Shown piece by piece: positions 1-8,090 of a stretch of DNA of 64,000 nucleotides. Positions within the stretch are counted from its first letter, which is position 1; every line of letters begins with the position of its first letter. This stretch comes from Streptomyces sp. NBC_01317. GTDB taxonomy: Bacteria; Actinomycetota; Actinomycetes; Streptomycetales; Streptomycetaceae. The notes under the pieces were generated by a model that had not been told where the DNA came from, made no database searches, and saw only the letters and a list, made by a program, of their open reading frames with translations. The translations under genes and the position numbers were made by a program. Location: contig NZ_CP108393.1 of the NCBI RefSeq assembly GCF_035961655.1, positions 4,199,501-4,263,500 on the forward strand, read 5' to 3'.

Positions 1-500
1 AGCGCGAGGTAGCGCGCGCGGCCGAGCGCCGCTTCCAGCGGTCCGCCGATCCACCACAGGCTCAGCATGTTGAAGCCGATGTGCCAGACCTGCTCGTGCA
101 GGAACGTGGCGGTGATCAGCCGGTACCACTGGCCGTCCGCGACCCCGACGTCGTGTCCGGCCATCAGGTCGAAGTACTTCCCGACCAAGTCGAAGCGGTC
201 GACGAAATCGCCGCTCTGCGTGGCGATGACGAACACCACGACGTTGAGGGCGACCAGGATCTTGGTCAGCAGCCGGGGGTCGCGGGCGACGGTCGCGCCG
301 ACGACCGTCCGCGGCTGGCCGGCGGCCGGCGGGTGCCCCGTACCGGAACCTTGCCGTACACATTCCGGGCACTGGAATCCCACCGAGGCGTCGACCATGC
401 AGGCGGGGCATATGGGCCGCTCGCACCGCGTGCAGCGGACGCCGGTCTCCTGCCCAGGATGCCGGTAGCAGCTGGGCAGGCTTCCGCTCGCCTGGTCCAT
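1..500 (-). CDS. Rhomboid family intramembrane serine protease (3' end outside window)
   Basis: The frame starts at ATG 498-500 behind GGAGGG and runs off the left edge, leaving 166 residues. The N-terminus is a small cysteine-rich module: C11, H14, C23, C26, C31, C34, C44 and C47, the last two as CPEC. It resembles the zinc-ribbon/B-box-like head of actinobacterial rhomboids. A hydrophobic segment (ILVALNVVVFVIA) follows, then the rhomboid HIGFNM segment and LWWIGGPLEAALGR, typical of the region before the GxSG catalytic serine, which lies outside the window. The family cleaves membrane proteins within the bilayer. It is the next gene after the cyclophilin on the same strand. Family call is firm; substrate unknown. 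Confidence 0.85.
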   Translation of the reverse strand, partial: MDQASGSLPSCYRHPGQETGVRCTRCERPICPACMVDASVGFQCPECVRQGSGTGHPPAAGQPRTVVGATVARDPRLLTKILVALNVVVFVIATQSGDFVDRFDLVGKYFDLMAGHDVGVADGQWYRLITATFLHEQVWHIGFNMLSLWWIGGPLEAALGRARYLA

Positions 501-636
501 CGGTCCCTCCCGCCTGGTGACGGCGGCCGGCACGGAGCGCGCCGGGCCGCCGGGCCGTCATGTAACCACTACGGACGGACGGGGCACGAGGTTCCCGACA
601 GGGTCGGCGGGTCTCGGCGGCGGTCCGGTCCCGCGG

Positions 637-1164
637 TCAGCGGGTCTCGATGACGACCGACTCGATGACCACGTCCTGCAACGGGCGATTGGTACGGGGA
701 TTCGTCTGCGTACCGACGATCGCGTCCACGACCTTCTTGCCGGCCTCGCCGCTGACCTCGCCGAAGATGGTGTGCTTGCGGTTCAGCCAGGTGGTCGGCG
801 ACACGGTGATGAAGAACTGCGAGCCGTTGGTGCCGGGCCCCGCGTTCGCCATGGCCAGGAGGTACGGCTTGTCGAAGGCCAGCTCCGGGTGGAACTCGTC
901 GGCGAACTCGTACCCCGGTCCCCCGGTGCCGTTGCCCAGCGGGTCGCCGCCCTGGATCATGAACCCGCTCATGACGCGGTGGAAGACCGTGCCGTCGTAC
1001 AGACGATCGTGCGACTTCTTGCCGGTCGCCGGGTGGGTCCACTCGCGCCCGCCCTCGGCGAGCTCCACAAAGTTCTTGACCGTCTTGGGCGCGTGATACG
1101 GCAGGAGCCGGATCTCGATGTCCCCCTGGCTGGTCCTCAGGGTGGCGTAAAGCTGCTCGGCCAC
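637..1164 (-). CDS. Cyclophilin-type peptidyl-prolyl cis-trans isomerase
   Basis: This is a 175-residue single-domain cyclophilin, cytoplasmic with no signal peptide. The catalytic block FHRV (61-64, catalytic Arg63), QGGDP (71-75), AMANAGPGTNGSQFFIT (104-120), Trp126 and His131 are all present. The family speeds prolyl bond isomerisation during folding. I chose GTG 1162-1164 because GGAAGG sits about 7 nt upstream and the protein starts MAEQLYATL as in relatives; a longer in-frame extension exists upstream but is low complexity. It reads toward the rhomboid gene with a 136-bp gap. Three 20-bp tandem repeats lie upstream of its start. Confidence 0.92.
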   Translation of the reverse strand: MAEQLYATLRTSQGDIEIRLLPYHAPKTVKNFVELAEGGREWTHPATGKKSHDRLYDGTVFHRVMSGFMIQGGDPLGNGTGGPGYEFADEFHPELAFDKPYLLAMANAGPGTNGSQFFITVSPTTWLNRKHTIFGEVSGEAGKKVVDAIVGTQTNPRTNRPLQDVVIESVVIETR

Positions 1165-1230
1165 GATCTGCCTTCCGTGTGTCTTCGCTGACTCCCGCGA
1201 TCCTCGCACGGAAGAGACACGGCCCGGACA

Positions 1231-1290
1231 GAGGTGTACGGAGGCGCCGGGAGGTGTACGGAGGCACTTCGAGGTGTACGGAGGCACTTC
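1231..1290. repeat. Three 20-bp tandem repeats upstream of the cyclophilin gene
   Basis: Copies start at 1231, 1251 and 1271, each beginning GAGGTGTACGGAGGC; copies two and three are identical through ACTTC and copy one ends GCCGG. They sit 67-126 bp upstream of the cyclophilin start, within the 387-bp gap 1165-1551, which otherwise shows no gene. They could be operator sites or slipped-strand duplications. Confidence 0.8.
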
Positions 1291-1551
1291 GGCGGACAGG
1301 CGCGGACCAGTACACGCGCAGTACACACGCCGAAAAAAGGCTCGCCGGGTCCCGCCGGGACAGGCGCATGCCGAAGCGAAGCGTGGCATTGTCGTGCACG
1401 AGGTCCCAAAGGACCGCAATGCCCGAGCATCACCCAAGTCGCCTTCCATGACCCGGATGCCCGCATCGCATGCCGAGACCGAGCCCAGCGGGCATGATCT
1501 CGAAAAGGGTGGACAGGCGATATACGGAACGCCACCGAGGAGGATGATCCT

Positions 1552-2256
1552 GTGACCCGCATGGACAGCGTGCGCGCCGCTACCGGTTCGGCGAAGGAGA
1601 GCGTGCAGCACGCCGCGGAAGCGGTGGCGCCATACGCCGGTACGGCCAAGGAACAGGCCGCGTTGTACGCGCACGAGGCGCGTGTACGACTGGCCCCGAC
1701 CGTGTCGAAGGCCGCTCAGCAAGCTCGTATCCAGTACGGCGCGTATGTGGCGCCCCATGTGCCCCCGAAGTTCGATGACGCCGCTCACCAGGCCGCGGCG
1801 CGTACCAGGAAGGCCGCCCGTCAGGCGGCCGACTTCACGGTGCCGCGGGTCGAGCAGGCGGTGGCCACCGCACAGCCCGTGGCCCAGGAGGCCGCGGCGC
1901 GTTCGGCGGCCGCGCTGGCCGCTCTGCGCGGACAGATCACCGCGAAGGAAGTACGACAGCTGGTGAAGAAGCACCAGCGGCGGGCCAGGGCCGGACGTCT
2001 CGCCAAGGGCCTGTTGGTCCTCGGCGCGGTGACCGGTGGGGCTTTCGCCGCCTGGAAGTGGTGGGACAAGCAGGCCAACCCGGACTGGCTGGTGGAACCG
2101 CCGGCCGCCACGGAGCTGTCCGACCGCGCACCGCTGACGTCCGTGGACGGCAGCCGGGAGGCGGTGGATCCGCTCGATCCTGAGGTCCAGGCCAAGCAGG
2201 CCGAGGCGGAGGCCGCCGAGCGGGAGAAGCGTGAGGACCGGGACGACCGGGGCTGA
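1552..2256 (+). CDS. DUF5324-like alanine-rich membrane-anchored protein
   Basis: This is a 234-residue alanine-rich protein starting at GTG 1552 behind a good GGAGG site. Residues 1-150 are mostly amphipathic helix rich in Ala, Gln, Lys and Arg (repeats such as AAARTRKAARQAA), reminiscent of apolipoprotein/LEA-like helices. One transmembrane helix follows (GLLVLGAVTGGAFAAWKWW, about 167-185), then an acidic Glu-rich tail. It resembles the Streptomyces DUF5324 family found beside the origin-proximal cyclophilin. Function is unknown; a membrane-associated structural role is only a guess. It is divergent from the cyclophilin gene. Confidence 0.8.
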   Translation: MTRMDSVRAATGSAKESVQHAAEAVAPYAGTAKEQAALYAHEARVRLAPTVSKAAQQARIQYGAYVAPHVPPKFDDAAHQAAARTRKAARQAADFTVPRVEQAVATAQPVAQEAAARSAAALAALRGQITAKEVRQLVKKHQRRARAGRLAKGLLVLGAVTGGAFAAWKWWDKQANPDWLVEPPAATELSDRAPLTSVDGSREAVDPLDPEVQAKQAEAEAAEREKREDRDDRG

Positions 2257-2314
2257 TCACGCGGTTCGGCCGCGGCGGTGTCGGGCGCCGGAAGACCGAA
2301 AGGCTTCCGGCGCC

Positions 2315-2755
2315 TCACGCTGCGACGAGAGCCGCGTCGGCGGCGTAGGCGTTCTCCCGGCCACGGTCCGCCTCTTGGGTACGGTCCGCCTCTTCGGTAC
2401 GGTCCGCCTCTTGGGTACGGTCGTCCGCCCCGGTCTCCGTCGGCAGGACGGCGGGCAGGTGACGGACCGACGGTGACGACCCGTGCGCCTCGGCGGTGAT
2501 GCGCTGCTTGATCGTGGGCGGCAGAGCCCGGCCCCGTGGCACCGCGACCGGCAACACCGCCCTCGTGGGTACGCGTTCGGCGAGCCGGTGCGGTTCGACG
2601 GCGACGGCGGGAGCGGGCGCGGGCTGCTCGGCCGGCTGCGCCGACACGGCGCTGCCGGCGGCCGTCGCGGGGGACGTGAGTCCCAGGGAGGCGAGCACCG
2701 CGAAGAACGCGGTGATGAAGACGGCCCACAACTTCTTGACCTTGATGGCGGCCAT
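2315..2755 (-). CDS. Small secreted protein, DUF6344-like
   Basis: This 146-residue protein starts at ATG 2753-2755 behind GAGGGG. The N-terminus is a Sec signal peptide: basic MAAIKVKK, hydrophobic LWAVFITAFFAVLASLGL, then SPATAA as a likely cleavage site. The mature part is Ala/Pro rich. Near the C-terminus a hexapeptide is repeated (TQEADR, TEEADR, TQEADR), encoded by three 18-bp tandem repeats. It resembles small exported Streptomyces proteins I recall as DUF6344. It converges on the DUF5324-like gene. No catalytic motif is visible and function is unknown. Confidence 0.65.
   Translation of the reverse strand: MAAIKVKKLWAVFITAFFAVLASLGLTSPATAAGSAVSAQPAEQPAPAPAVAVEPHRLAERVPTRAVLPVAVPRGRALPPTIKQRITAEAHGSSPSVRHLPAVLPTETGADDRTQEADRTEEADRTQEADRGRENAYAADAALVAA
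2365..2418. repeat. Three 18-bp tandem repeats inside the secreted-protein gene
   Basis: The units GGTCCGCCTCTTGGGTAC at 2365, 2383 (one change) and 2401 keep frame and encode a 6-residue Asp/Glu/Arg repeat on the minus strand. The copy number is likely variable between strains. Confidence 0.85.
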
Positions 2756-3168
2756 GACCCCTCTTTCACTTTCTGATGGTGCGATGTCGGGTTGGTCGAT
2801 CTACATACCTTCCTCATGATGTGGACGCATCCCGGGAATCCAGGGAGCGACGCCGCAGCTGCGCAGTTCTTCGGATGAACACCACTCGTACGGTCCAACC
2901 GGCCCTCGGGGCCAAGCCCCCCGCGCCCGCCCCCACCATCCGAAAAGGCCGCTCCGACCTGCGCCAACACCGCCCAGCACCCTTCGCGACGCCCGGCAAG
3001 TCGAGCCGTACCCCGTGGAGGTGCGGGCAGGTGGGTCAAGCAGAATTGTTTCGCTGGTGGATCTCGAGGGGTGGCGACGCGAGAGATGACCTCGGGGTTA
3101 TGCCTCTGGCATATACAGAAGGCATGGACGATCCTTCGGTACTTCATCTTCTCGGTCCCGTTCTCTTA
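2756..3168. other. Intergenic stretch without a recognisable gene
   Basis: This 413-bp gap separates the secreted-protein gene from the NsdA-like regulator gene. I see no convincing coding frame. The only structure is a short inverted repeat, TATGCC-TCT-GGCATA at 3099-3113, inside a slightly AT-richer patch. Confidence 0.5.
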
Positions 3169-4548
3169 TCAGCCGCCGCCCGGCGAGGCGGTGAGGAGCC
3201 GGGCGCGGTCCCAGACGGCGGCGGCGTGCCGTTGGCGTCGGTAGGGACGCAGGCGGGCGCGCAGCCGGGCGAGGGACTGCTCGGTCCTGACGGACTTCAG
3301 ATGGGGGTAGTGGTCGAGGAAGGCGTGCCAGTGGACACACGCCTCCTCCAGGTGCCCCAGGGTCAGGAGCGTCTCGGCGAGGCCCGCCTGGGTGAGGGCG
3401 AAGGCGCGGCGCTGGCCGGGGGCGCGGTGGGCGGCTGAGTCCCGCAGCGTCGACAGGCCGTCCGCGGCGTGCCCGAGGGTGAGCAGGGTCTGGGCGCGCT
3501 GGTAGTCGAGCCCGACGCGCGGGTACGCGGTGAAGGGGCCGGGCGGCCCCGAGGACTCTCCGTGCTGGGTCTCCGCCGTGCTCAGGTCGCCCAGCGCGGC
3601 GCGCCGCTGCCGGTCGTGGGCGCGGGCCAGCGCGCGCTGGACGTACAGGAAGGCGAGGGTGGCCGGCGGGGCGGCCGGTCCCGCCGCCTGTAGGGCGATG
3701 TCCATGAGGTGCAGGGCCGGCCGGTGGTGGCCCAGGCGCAGGGCCTGGGTGCTCATGGCACGCAGGGTGATCGCGTACGTGGAACGGCTGCCGCCCGCGT
3801 GGGCGAGGCTCAGGGACGTGCGGTAGTAGTGCTGCGCGAGCCCGAGGTGGCCCGTGTCGGCCGTCATGGCGGCCAGGACGTGCGTGAGTTGGGCGCCTGC
3901 GGTGAGCAGGTCGCCGCGGAGCCGGTCGGGCGCGCTCCGTTTGAGGAGCAGGCTGACGTCGTCGGCGAGGTAGGCGGCCAGCGCGGATCTGGCGTGGGCG
4001 CCGCCGTGCTGCTCGGTCAGGTCGGAGAACACCTGCGTCATGTCCCGCAGCCGCTGCACGTCCGCCGTGGTGGCGCGGCGCGACCGGCCCGCCCAGGATG
4101 CCGCGACCGGGGGTCTGTCGGGCCAGGCGAGCCGGTTGACGGTGGTCAGCGGGTAGGCGGGCTGGGCGCCGGCGGACTTGAGGAGGGAGGCCCGGCGGGC
4201 CGGGTCCGTGTCGCCGCGGGAGAGGGCGGCGAGCCGCGCCACCGGATCGGTGTGTCCCGGCCAGACCTGCGGGGGCCGGTCCCGGTCGCGGGCGAGCGGG
4301 ACCAGCCCGGTGTCCTGGGCGGTGATCAGCCGGCCGGTGCGGGTGGTGAGGGCGGCGGCCACCAGGTCGGGCACGGGCGGACGCGGCCGGGATCCGGAGA
4401 GCCAGTGCGCCACGGACGTACGGTCGTAGTGCAGCTCCAACGCGTGCGCGGTGCCCAGGGCGTTGACCGCGCGGGCCAGTTCCCCGGAACTCCACCGGGC
4501 CTCCACGAGCAGCGCGGCGAGGAGTGTGTTGGGGTCGCTGCGGCCCAT
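3169..4548 (-). CDS. NsdA/XRE-like regulator with TPR-like helical domain
   Basis: This 459-residue cytoplasmic protein has an N-terminal helix-turn-helix-like region (about 1-65: LLVEARWSSGELARAVNALG, then YDRTSVAHWLSGSRPRPPVP). That arrangement resembles the Streptomyces NsdA-like family. The rest is Ala/Leu-rich helical repeat sequence (about 170-440) resembling tetratricopeptide units. Such proteins regulate development or antibiotic production in several Streptomyces; no target can be inferred here. Start is ATG 4546-4548. It lies 67 bp downstream of the truncated methyltransferase on the same strand. HTH-TPR class is fairly sure, specific role unknown. Confidence 0.7.
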   Translation of the reverse strand: MGRSDPNTLLAALLVEARWSSGELARAVNALGTAHALELHYDRTSVAHWLSGSRPRPPVPDLVAAALTTRTGRLITAQDTGLVPLARDRDRPPQVWPGHTDPVARLAALSRGDTDPARRASLLKSAGAQPAYPLTTVNRLAWPDRPPVAASWAGRSRRATTADVQRLRDMTQVFSDLTEQHGGAHARSALAAYLADDVSLLLKRSAPDRLRGDLLTAGAQLTHVLAAMTADTGHLGLAQHYYRTSLSLAHAGGSRSTYAITLRAMSTQALRLGHHRPALHLMDIALQAAGPAAPPATLAFLYVQRALARAHDRQRRAALGDLSTAETQHGESSGPPGPFTAYPRVGLDYQRAQTLLTLGHAADGLSTLRDSAAHRAPGQRRAFALTQAGLAETLLTLGHLEEACVHWHAFLDHYPHLKSVRTEQSLARLRARLRPYRRQRHAAAVWDRARLLTASPGGG

Positions 4549-4615
4549 ACCTTGTTCCCTGCCCTTCCCGGCGTGTTGCTGCGTATGCCGGGGGGATGCC
4601 CGCCGCTCAAAGTCA

Positions 4616-5140
4616 CTAAAGGTCGGCCACGTCCGCGACGTACGCCCGCAGGGTGCGGGGTTCCAGCCCGTACCTCCGTTTGAAGTAATGGTCCGCGTCG
4701 TACGCCACTTCGGGGTGGACGGGCAGCGTGACGAACCGGCCGGCCGGCCGCAGGGCGTCGGCGGCGGACCGGCACAGGGCCGTCAGCTCGTCGTAGGTCG
4801 TGGCGTACGGGAGCACGTACACACCGAGAACGAGGTCGAAGGTGCCCGCGAGGGCGGGCGGGAGCGACCCGGTGAGGTAGTTGATGCCGAGCCGGTCCTT
4901 CGACTCCCGGTCACGGGCGTGCTCGATCATGCCCCGGGACGCGTCGATCCCGAGGACGTGCCCGGCCCCGGCCCGGGCCAGCGTGCGGCTGTAGACACCG
5001 CTTCCGCAGCCCATGTCGAGGACGCGGAGCTGCGAGATGTCCCCCAACAGGCCGAGGACACTGGGGAATTCGAGGTGCTGCCGGAACGGTCCTGCCGAGA
5101 ACTCCTCGTAGACGAGGGCTGCTTGGTCGAATGGGTTCAT
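4616..5140 (-). CDS. Class I SAM-dependent methyltransferase, C-terminally truncated
   Basis: The frame encodes 174 residues from ATG 5138-5140. The SAM-binding motif I is clear: RVLDMGCGSGVYSRTLA (about 38-54), followed by motif II LGIDAS and the post-motif region FDLVLGVYVLPYA. Relatives of this Rossmann methyltransferase are usually about 230-260 residues. Here the reading stops at ADHYFKRRYGL...VADL, where the C-terminal substrate-binding strands would begin. Only 67 bp remain before the next gene, so the missing part is not simply frameshifted in the window. It is either a shortened protein or a decaying gene. Substrate unknown. Confidence 0.7.
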   Translation of the reverse strand: MNPFDQAALVYEEFSAGPFRQHLEFPSVLGLLGDISQLRVLDMGCGSGVYSRTLARAGAGHVLGIDASRGMIEHARDRESKDRLGINYLTGSLPPALAGTFDLVLGVYVLPYATTYDELTALCRSAADALRPAGRFVTLPVHPEVAYDADHYFKRRYGLEPRTLRAYVADVADL

Positions 5141-5311
5141 CGATGGTCCTTCCGCGTGGAGGCCGGCACCTTCCAGCAAACCTCCGCCGATCCGGCAGGC
5201 GAAACGGATCCGGGACCGGGTGCGTGAACGCGTTGAACGCCCACGGAAGCGGGCGCGTACGAGCACCTCACCGGGCGTGAGACCGCAGCGCCTGCGCGGC
5301 GTCAAGGCGCT

Positions 5312-6259
5312 CTACGACCCGGCAGCCGCTCTGTTGAAGCTCGCGCGGTACGCCGTGGGGGTCAGTCCGAAGCGGCCGACCATGTGCTTGCGGAGGGAGT
5401 CCGCGCTCCCCAGACCACTCTCGCGGGCCACCTGGTCCATGGGCAGCCCGGTGGTCTCCAGCAGCTCCCTGGCCCGGTCGACGCGCCGGTGCAGCAACCA
5501 CTGGAGCGGGCTCAGCCCCGTCTCCGCGTGGAAGCGCCGGCTGAGGGTGCGCACGCTCGTCCTGGCGTGACCGGCCAGGTCGGCCAGGGTGAGCGGGCGG
5601 TCGAGGTGTTCGAGCGCCCACGCGCGCGTCGGGGCGAGCCAGGAGCCGCGCTCCGGCGGCAGCGGTGTCTCGATGAACTGGGACTGCCCGCCCGGCCGTA
5701 CGGGAGGGACGACCGCGAGCCGCGCGGCACTGTTGGCGACCGCCGCGCCGTAGTCGACGGCGACCAGGTGCAGGCACAGGTCGATGGCGGCGGCCGCGCC
5801 CGCCGAGGTGAACACCCCGCCGTCCTCGACGAAGAGCAGGTCGGGCTGCACGTCGACGGACGGGAAACGGGTGGCGAGGTCGCCCGCCAGCCCCCAGTGG
5901 GTCGTGGCGCGCAGCCCGTCGAGCAGGCCGGCCTGGGCCAGTACGAAAGCCCCCGTACACAGGGAGGCGATCCGCGCGCCGCCGGCCGCGGCTTTCCGCA
6001 GGGCGTCGAGGGCTTCCCTAGGAGCCTCCTCGCCGCCGCTGCCGACGGCGATGACCGTGTCGGCGCCCTCGACGGCGTCCAGGCCGTCCGGCACCACGAT
6101 GTCGGGGCCGCCGACGGTGGGCATCGGTCCCGGCCGGGCCGTACAGACGCGCACGTCGTAGAACGGGACGCTGTTGAACACCATGAGCGGGATCGAGACG
6201 TCGAAGCCGAGCACGGGAGGCACGACCACCGCGGCGACGCGGTGCGGGGCCAGATCCAT
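5312..6259 (-). CDS. GlxA-family AraC-type transcriptional regulator
   Basis: This 315-residue protein has two domains. Residues about 8-185 form a DJ-1/PfpI (class I amidotransferase-like) fold, with ASLCTGAFVLAQAGLLDG as the nucleophile-elbow region and THWGLAGDL following. Residues about 210-310 form a double helix-turn-helix AraC domain (LADLAGHARTSVRTLSRRFH, then VARESGLGSADSLRKHM). This is the GlxA-like architecture. It is divergent from the oxidoreductase-like gene at 6331 with a 71-bp shared control region, so it probably regulates that gene, itself, or both. Ligand unknown. Confidence 0.88.
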   Translation of the reverse strand: MDLAPHRVAAVVVPPVLGFDVSIPLMVFNSVPFYDVRVCTARPGPMPTVGGPDIVVPDGLDAVEGADTVIAVGSGGEEAPREALDALRKAAAGGARIASLCTGAFVLAQAGLLDGLRATTHWGLAGDLATRFPSVDVQPDLLFVEDGGVFTSAGAAAAIDLCLHLVAVDYGAAVANSAARLAVVPPVRPGGQSQFIETPLPPERGSWLAPTRAWALEHLDRPLTLADLAGHARTSVRTLSRRFHAETGLSPLQWLLHRRVDRARELLETTGLPMDQVARESGLGSADSLRKHMVGRFGLTPTAYRASFNRAAAGS

Positions 6260-6330
6260 GGCCAGATCCTCCGGAGGGTTGGCATTCCGGCCAGTATCGT
6301 ACGAGGCCGGGACGCGGGACCGTTCTCGGC

Positions 6331-7221
6331 ATGAAATCTCATGTGATCGTGGGTCGCGGGGCCGCCGCGTCGAGGACCGCCCTGCTGCTGGCCGAGGACG
6401 GCGAGCGGGTACGGATGATCAGCCGGACCGGCGGCGGGCCGGACCACCCGCTCATCGACCGGGTCGCCGCGGACGCGACCGACACCGACCGGCTCACCGG
6501 GCTGACGGACGGGGCCGACACGCTGTTCACCACCGCCGCGCCGCCGTACCACCTCTGGCCCGAGCAGTTCCCGGTCCTGTCGGCGTCGCTGCTGACCGCG
6601 GTGATACGGACCGGGGCCGCGTACGTCATGCTCGGCAACCACTACGCGTACGGGCCCGTGAGCGGGCCGATCACGCCGGACCTCCCCCTGGCCGCGACCG
6701 GCCCCAAGGGGCGGGCCAGAGCGCGGGCCTGGGAGGAGGCCGCCGCCTCGGGGGTGAAGGTCACCGAGGTACGGGCCGCCCAGTTCTACGGCGCCGGCGC
6801 CTTCTCGGTGTTCAGCTTCCTGGTGCAGCGGCAGGTCCTGGAAGGAAAGCTGGTCCTGGTGCCGCAGGAACTCGACCTGCCCCACAGCTACTCGGCGATC
6901 GGCGACACCGCGCGCACGCTGGTCGCCGTGAGCCGCGACGACCAGGCGTACGGCCGGGCCTGGCACGTACCCACCTCGACCCTGTCGGTCCGGGACCTGG
7001 CCGTACGGCTCGCCGGACTCGCGGGGGCACCGGAACCGCGGATGGAGGAGCTGACCGAACGCGATCTGACCCTGCTCGCCTTCACCGATCCGTTCTGGGC
7101 CGAGATGAACGAAGTGCTCACCGAGCCCGGCCACCCGTTCGTCATCGACTACTCGGAGACCGAGAAGACGTTCGGCGTGACGGCCACCCCACCGGACGAC
7201 GTGCTCCGGGAAGTGATCTAG
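6331..7221 (+). CDS. Extended SDR / NAD-dependent epimerase-like protein
   Basis: This 296-residue protein starts at ATG 6331. The N-terminal β-α-β unit reads HVIVGRGAAASRTALLLAEDG, a slightly altered GxGxxG dinucleotide-binding loop (residues 4-12). Later segments fit the extended SDR fold: YVMLGNHYAYG, the catalytic-Tyr region; EVRAAQFYGAG; and HVPTSTLSVRDLAVRLA. The canonical YxxxK is not obvious, so it may be an atypical member. It is divergent from the GlxA-type regulator, its likely controller. Reaction and substrate unknown. Confidence 0.75.
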   Translation: MKSHVIVGRGAAASRTALLLAEDGERVRMISRTGGGPDHPLIDRVAADATDTDRLTGLTDGADTLFTTAAPPYHLWPEQFPVLSASLLTAVIRTGAAYVMLGNHYAYGPVSGPITPDLPLAATGPKGRARARAWEEAAASGVKVTEVRAAQFYGAGAFSVFSFLVQRQVLEGKLVLVPQELDLPHSYSAIGDTARTLVAVSRDDQAYGRAWHVPTSTLSVRDLAVRLAGLAGAPEPRMEELTERDLTLLAFTDPFWAEMNEVLTEPGHPFVIDYSETEKTFGVTATPPDDVLREVI

Positions 7222-7232
7222 GGGGCTGCCGG

Positions 7233-7370
7233 TCAGGAGGGCGCACAGACCTCCTTGCCCTTGAGGGTGCGCTTCCAGTAGCCGACCCCGATCGTCCCCT
7301 GCCCGCCGACCCGCCCGTTGACGTCGACGCAGAGGTCGCCCCTGCCGCCGGTCACGAGAAAATGGCACAT
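7233..7370 (-). CDS. Small uncharacterised ORF or gene remnant (45 aa)
   Basis: A 45-residue frame from ATG 7368-7370 to TGA 7233-7235 begins MCHFLVTGGRGDLCVDVNG and ends KGKEVCAPS. It has three cysteines and an even, protein-like composition, resembling the end of a secreted β-rich domain. No family is recognised. It sits between the SDR-like gene and the tRNA-Ala-derived repeat, so it may be a fragment left by rearrangement. Confidence 0.35.
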   Translation of the reverse strand: MCHFLVTGGRGDLCVDVNGRVGGQGTIGVGYWKRTLKGKEVCAPS

Positions 7371-7440
7371 ACGCCAGCAGCCCATTCAAGAATGATCAAT
7401 GTATGCCATTTCAGAAGATGCCCTCCAGCGCAAACCAATG

Positions 7441-7493
7441 CGCGCCCCTGACCCGCATTTCGCAGGTCAGGGGCGCGCATCTGCTGTGGAGCC
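7441..7493. repeat. Copy of tRNA-Ala 3' end and terminator (candidate attachment-site half)
   Basis: A perfect 12-bp hairpin (7441-7452 with 7466-7477) is followed by TGCTGTGGAGCC at 7482-7493. The same arrangement occurs at 9909-9962, where TGGAGCC is the end of the tRNA-Ala gene. Within the arms the copies differ by one compensated base pair. The first copy keeps only 7 nt of tRNA, so it is not a tRNA gene. It marks the far boundary of the decayed segment 7494-9955. Confidence 0.65.
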
Positions 7494-7556
7494 CAGTCAT
7501 GTGTCCTCCGCGTCCGCTGTCACCGCCCGCGTCCGCAGTCGCCGCCCCGGAAAGTG

Positions 7557-8003
7557 TCATCGCCCCGGAAGCCGGGTGGTCACTTCCTGTACGAACCATT
7601 CGTTGCCCTCCGGGTCGCTGAACGACACGAAGGACCCGTAGCTGGCCCGCTCCGGCGCGGGTCCGGCCACGCGGCCCGCGTCGCCGGCGTGGTGGAAGAC
7701 GCCGGTGGCGTCGTGGAACACCTCGCTCACCTTCACCCCGCGGCCCGCCAGCTCGTCCCTGGCCGCCCCGATGTCGGAGACGACCAGTTGCAGGCCTTGG
7801 GCCGAGCCGGGCTCCGCCGTCGTGAGACCGGCGCCGAAGATGACCGAACATCCCGAGCCGGGAGGCGTCAGCTGCACCACCCGGTACCCCTCACCGGCCT
7901 CCACGTCGGCGTCGAGCCGGAACCCCATGCGCTTCTCGTAGAATTCCTTGGCCCGGTCGACGTCGGAAACCGGCAGCACCACCACTTCAAGTCGCATGTC
8001 CAT
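7557..8003 (-). CDS. VOC (glyoxalase/bleomycin-resistance fold) family protein
   Basis: This 148-residue protein has paired βαβββ modules. The first half begins MDMRLEVVVLPVSDVDRAKEFYEKRMGF, the standard VOC opening. The second half ends SYGSFVSFSDPEGNEWFVQEV, with the metal-ligand Glu before WFVQ. Members are metal-dependent lyases, dioxygenases or drug-binding proteins; sequence alone does not say which. It is the only apparently intact gene in the tRNA-Ala-flanked segment and lies 87 bp downstream of the broken hydrolase on the same strand, with a tandem 18-bp repeat between them. Confidence 0.85.
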   Translation of the reverse strand: MDMRLEVVVLPVSDVDRAKEFYEKRMGFRLDADVEAGEGYRVVQLTPPGSGCSVIFGAGLTTAEPGSAQGLQLVVSDIGAARDELAGRGVKVSEVFHDATGVFHHAGDAGRVAGPAPERASYGSFVSFSDPEGNEWFVQEVTTRLPGR

Positions 8004-8022
8004 GGTCGTCGCACCTCGTCCT

Positions 8023-8058
8023 TGACGGTCTGTTGATCGGTGACGGTCTGTTGATCGG
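8023..8058. repeat. Perfect 18-bp tandem duplication
   Basis: TGACGGTCTGTTGATCGG occurs at 8023-8040 and again at 8041-8058, immediately upstream of the VOC gene start. GT-rich degenerate copies continue to about 8090. It may result from slipped replication in the decayed segment. Confidence 0.85.
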
Positions 8059-8090
8059 TCCGTTGTGTGTCAATCGGTCGGCTGTGTGTG

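Noticed and set aside
2814..2999. A 61-codon minus-strand frame in the 2756-3168 gap
   Set aside because: No ribosome-binding site, Arg/Gly/Ala-rich, no resemblance to any family.
7441..7493. Considered as a second tRNA-Ala gene
   Set aside because: Only the last 7 nt of the tRNA are present; no D arm, anticodon or T arm.
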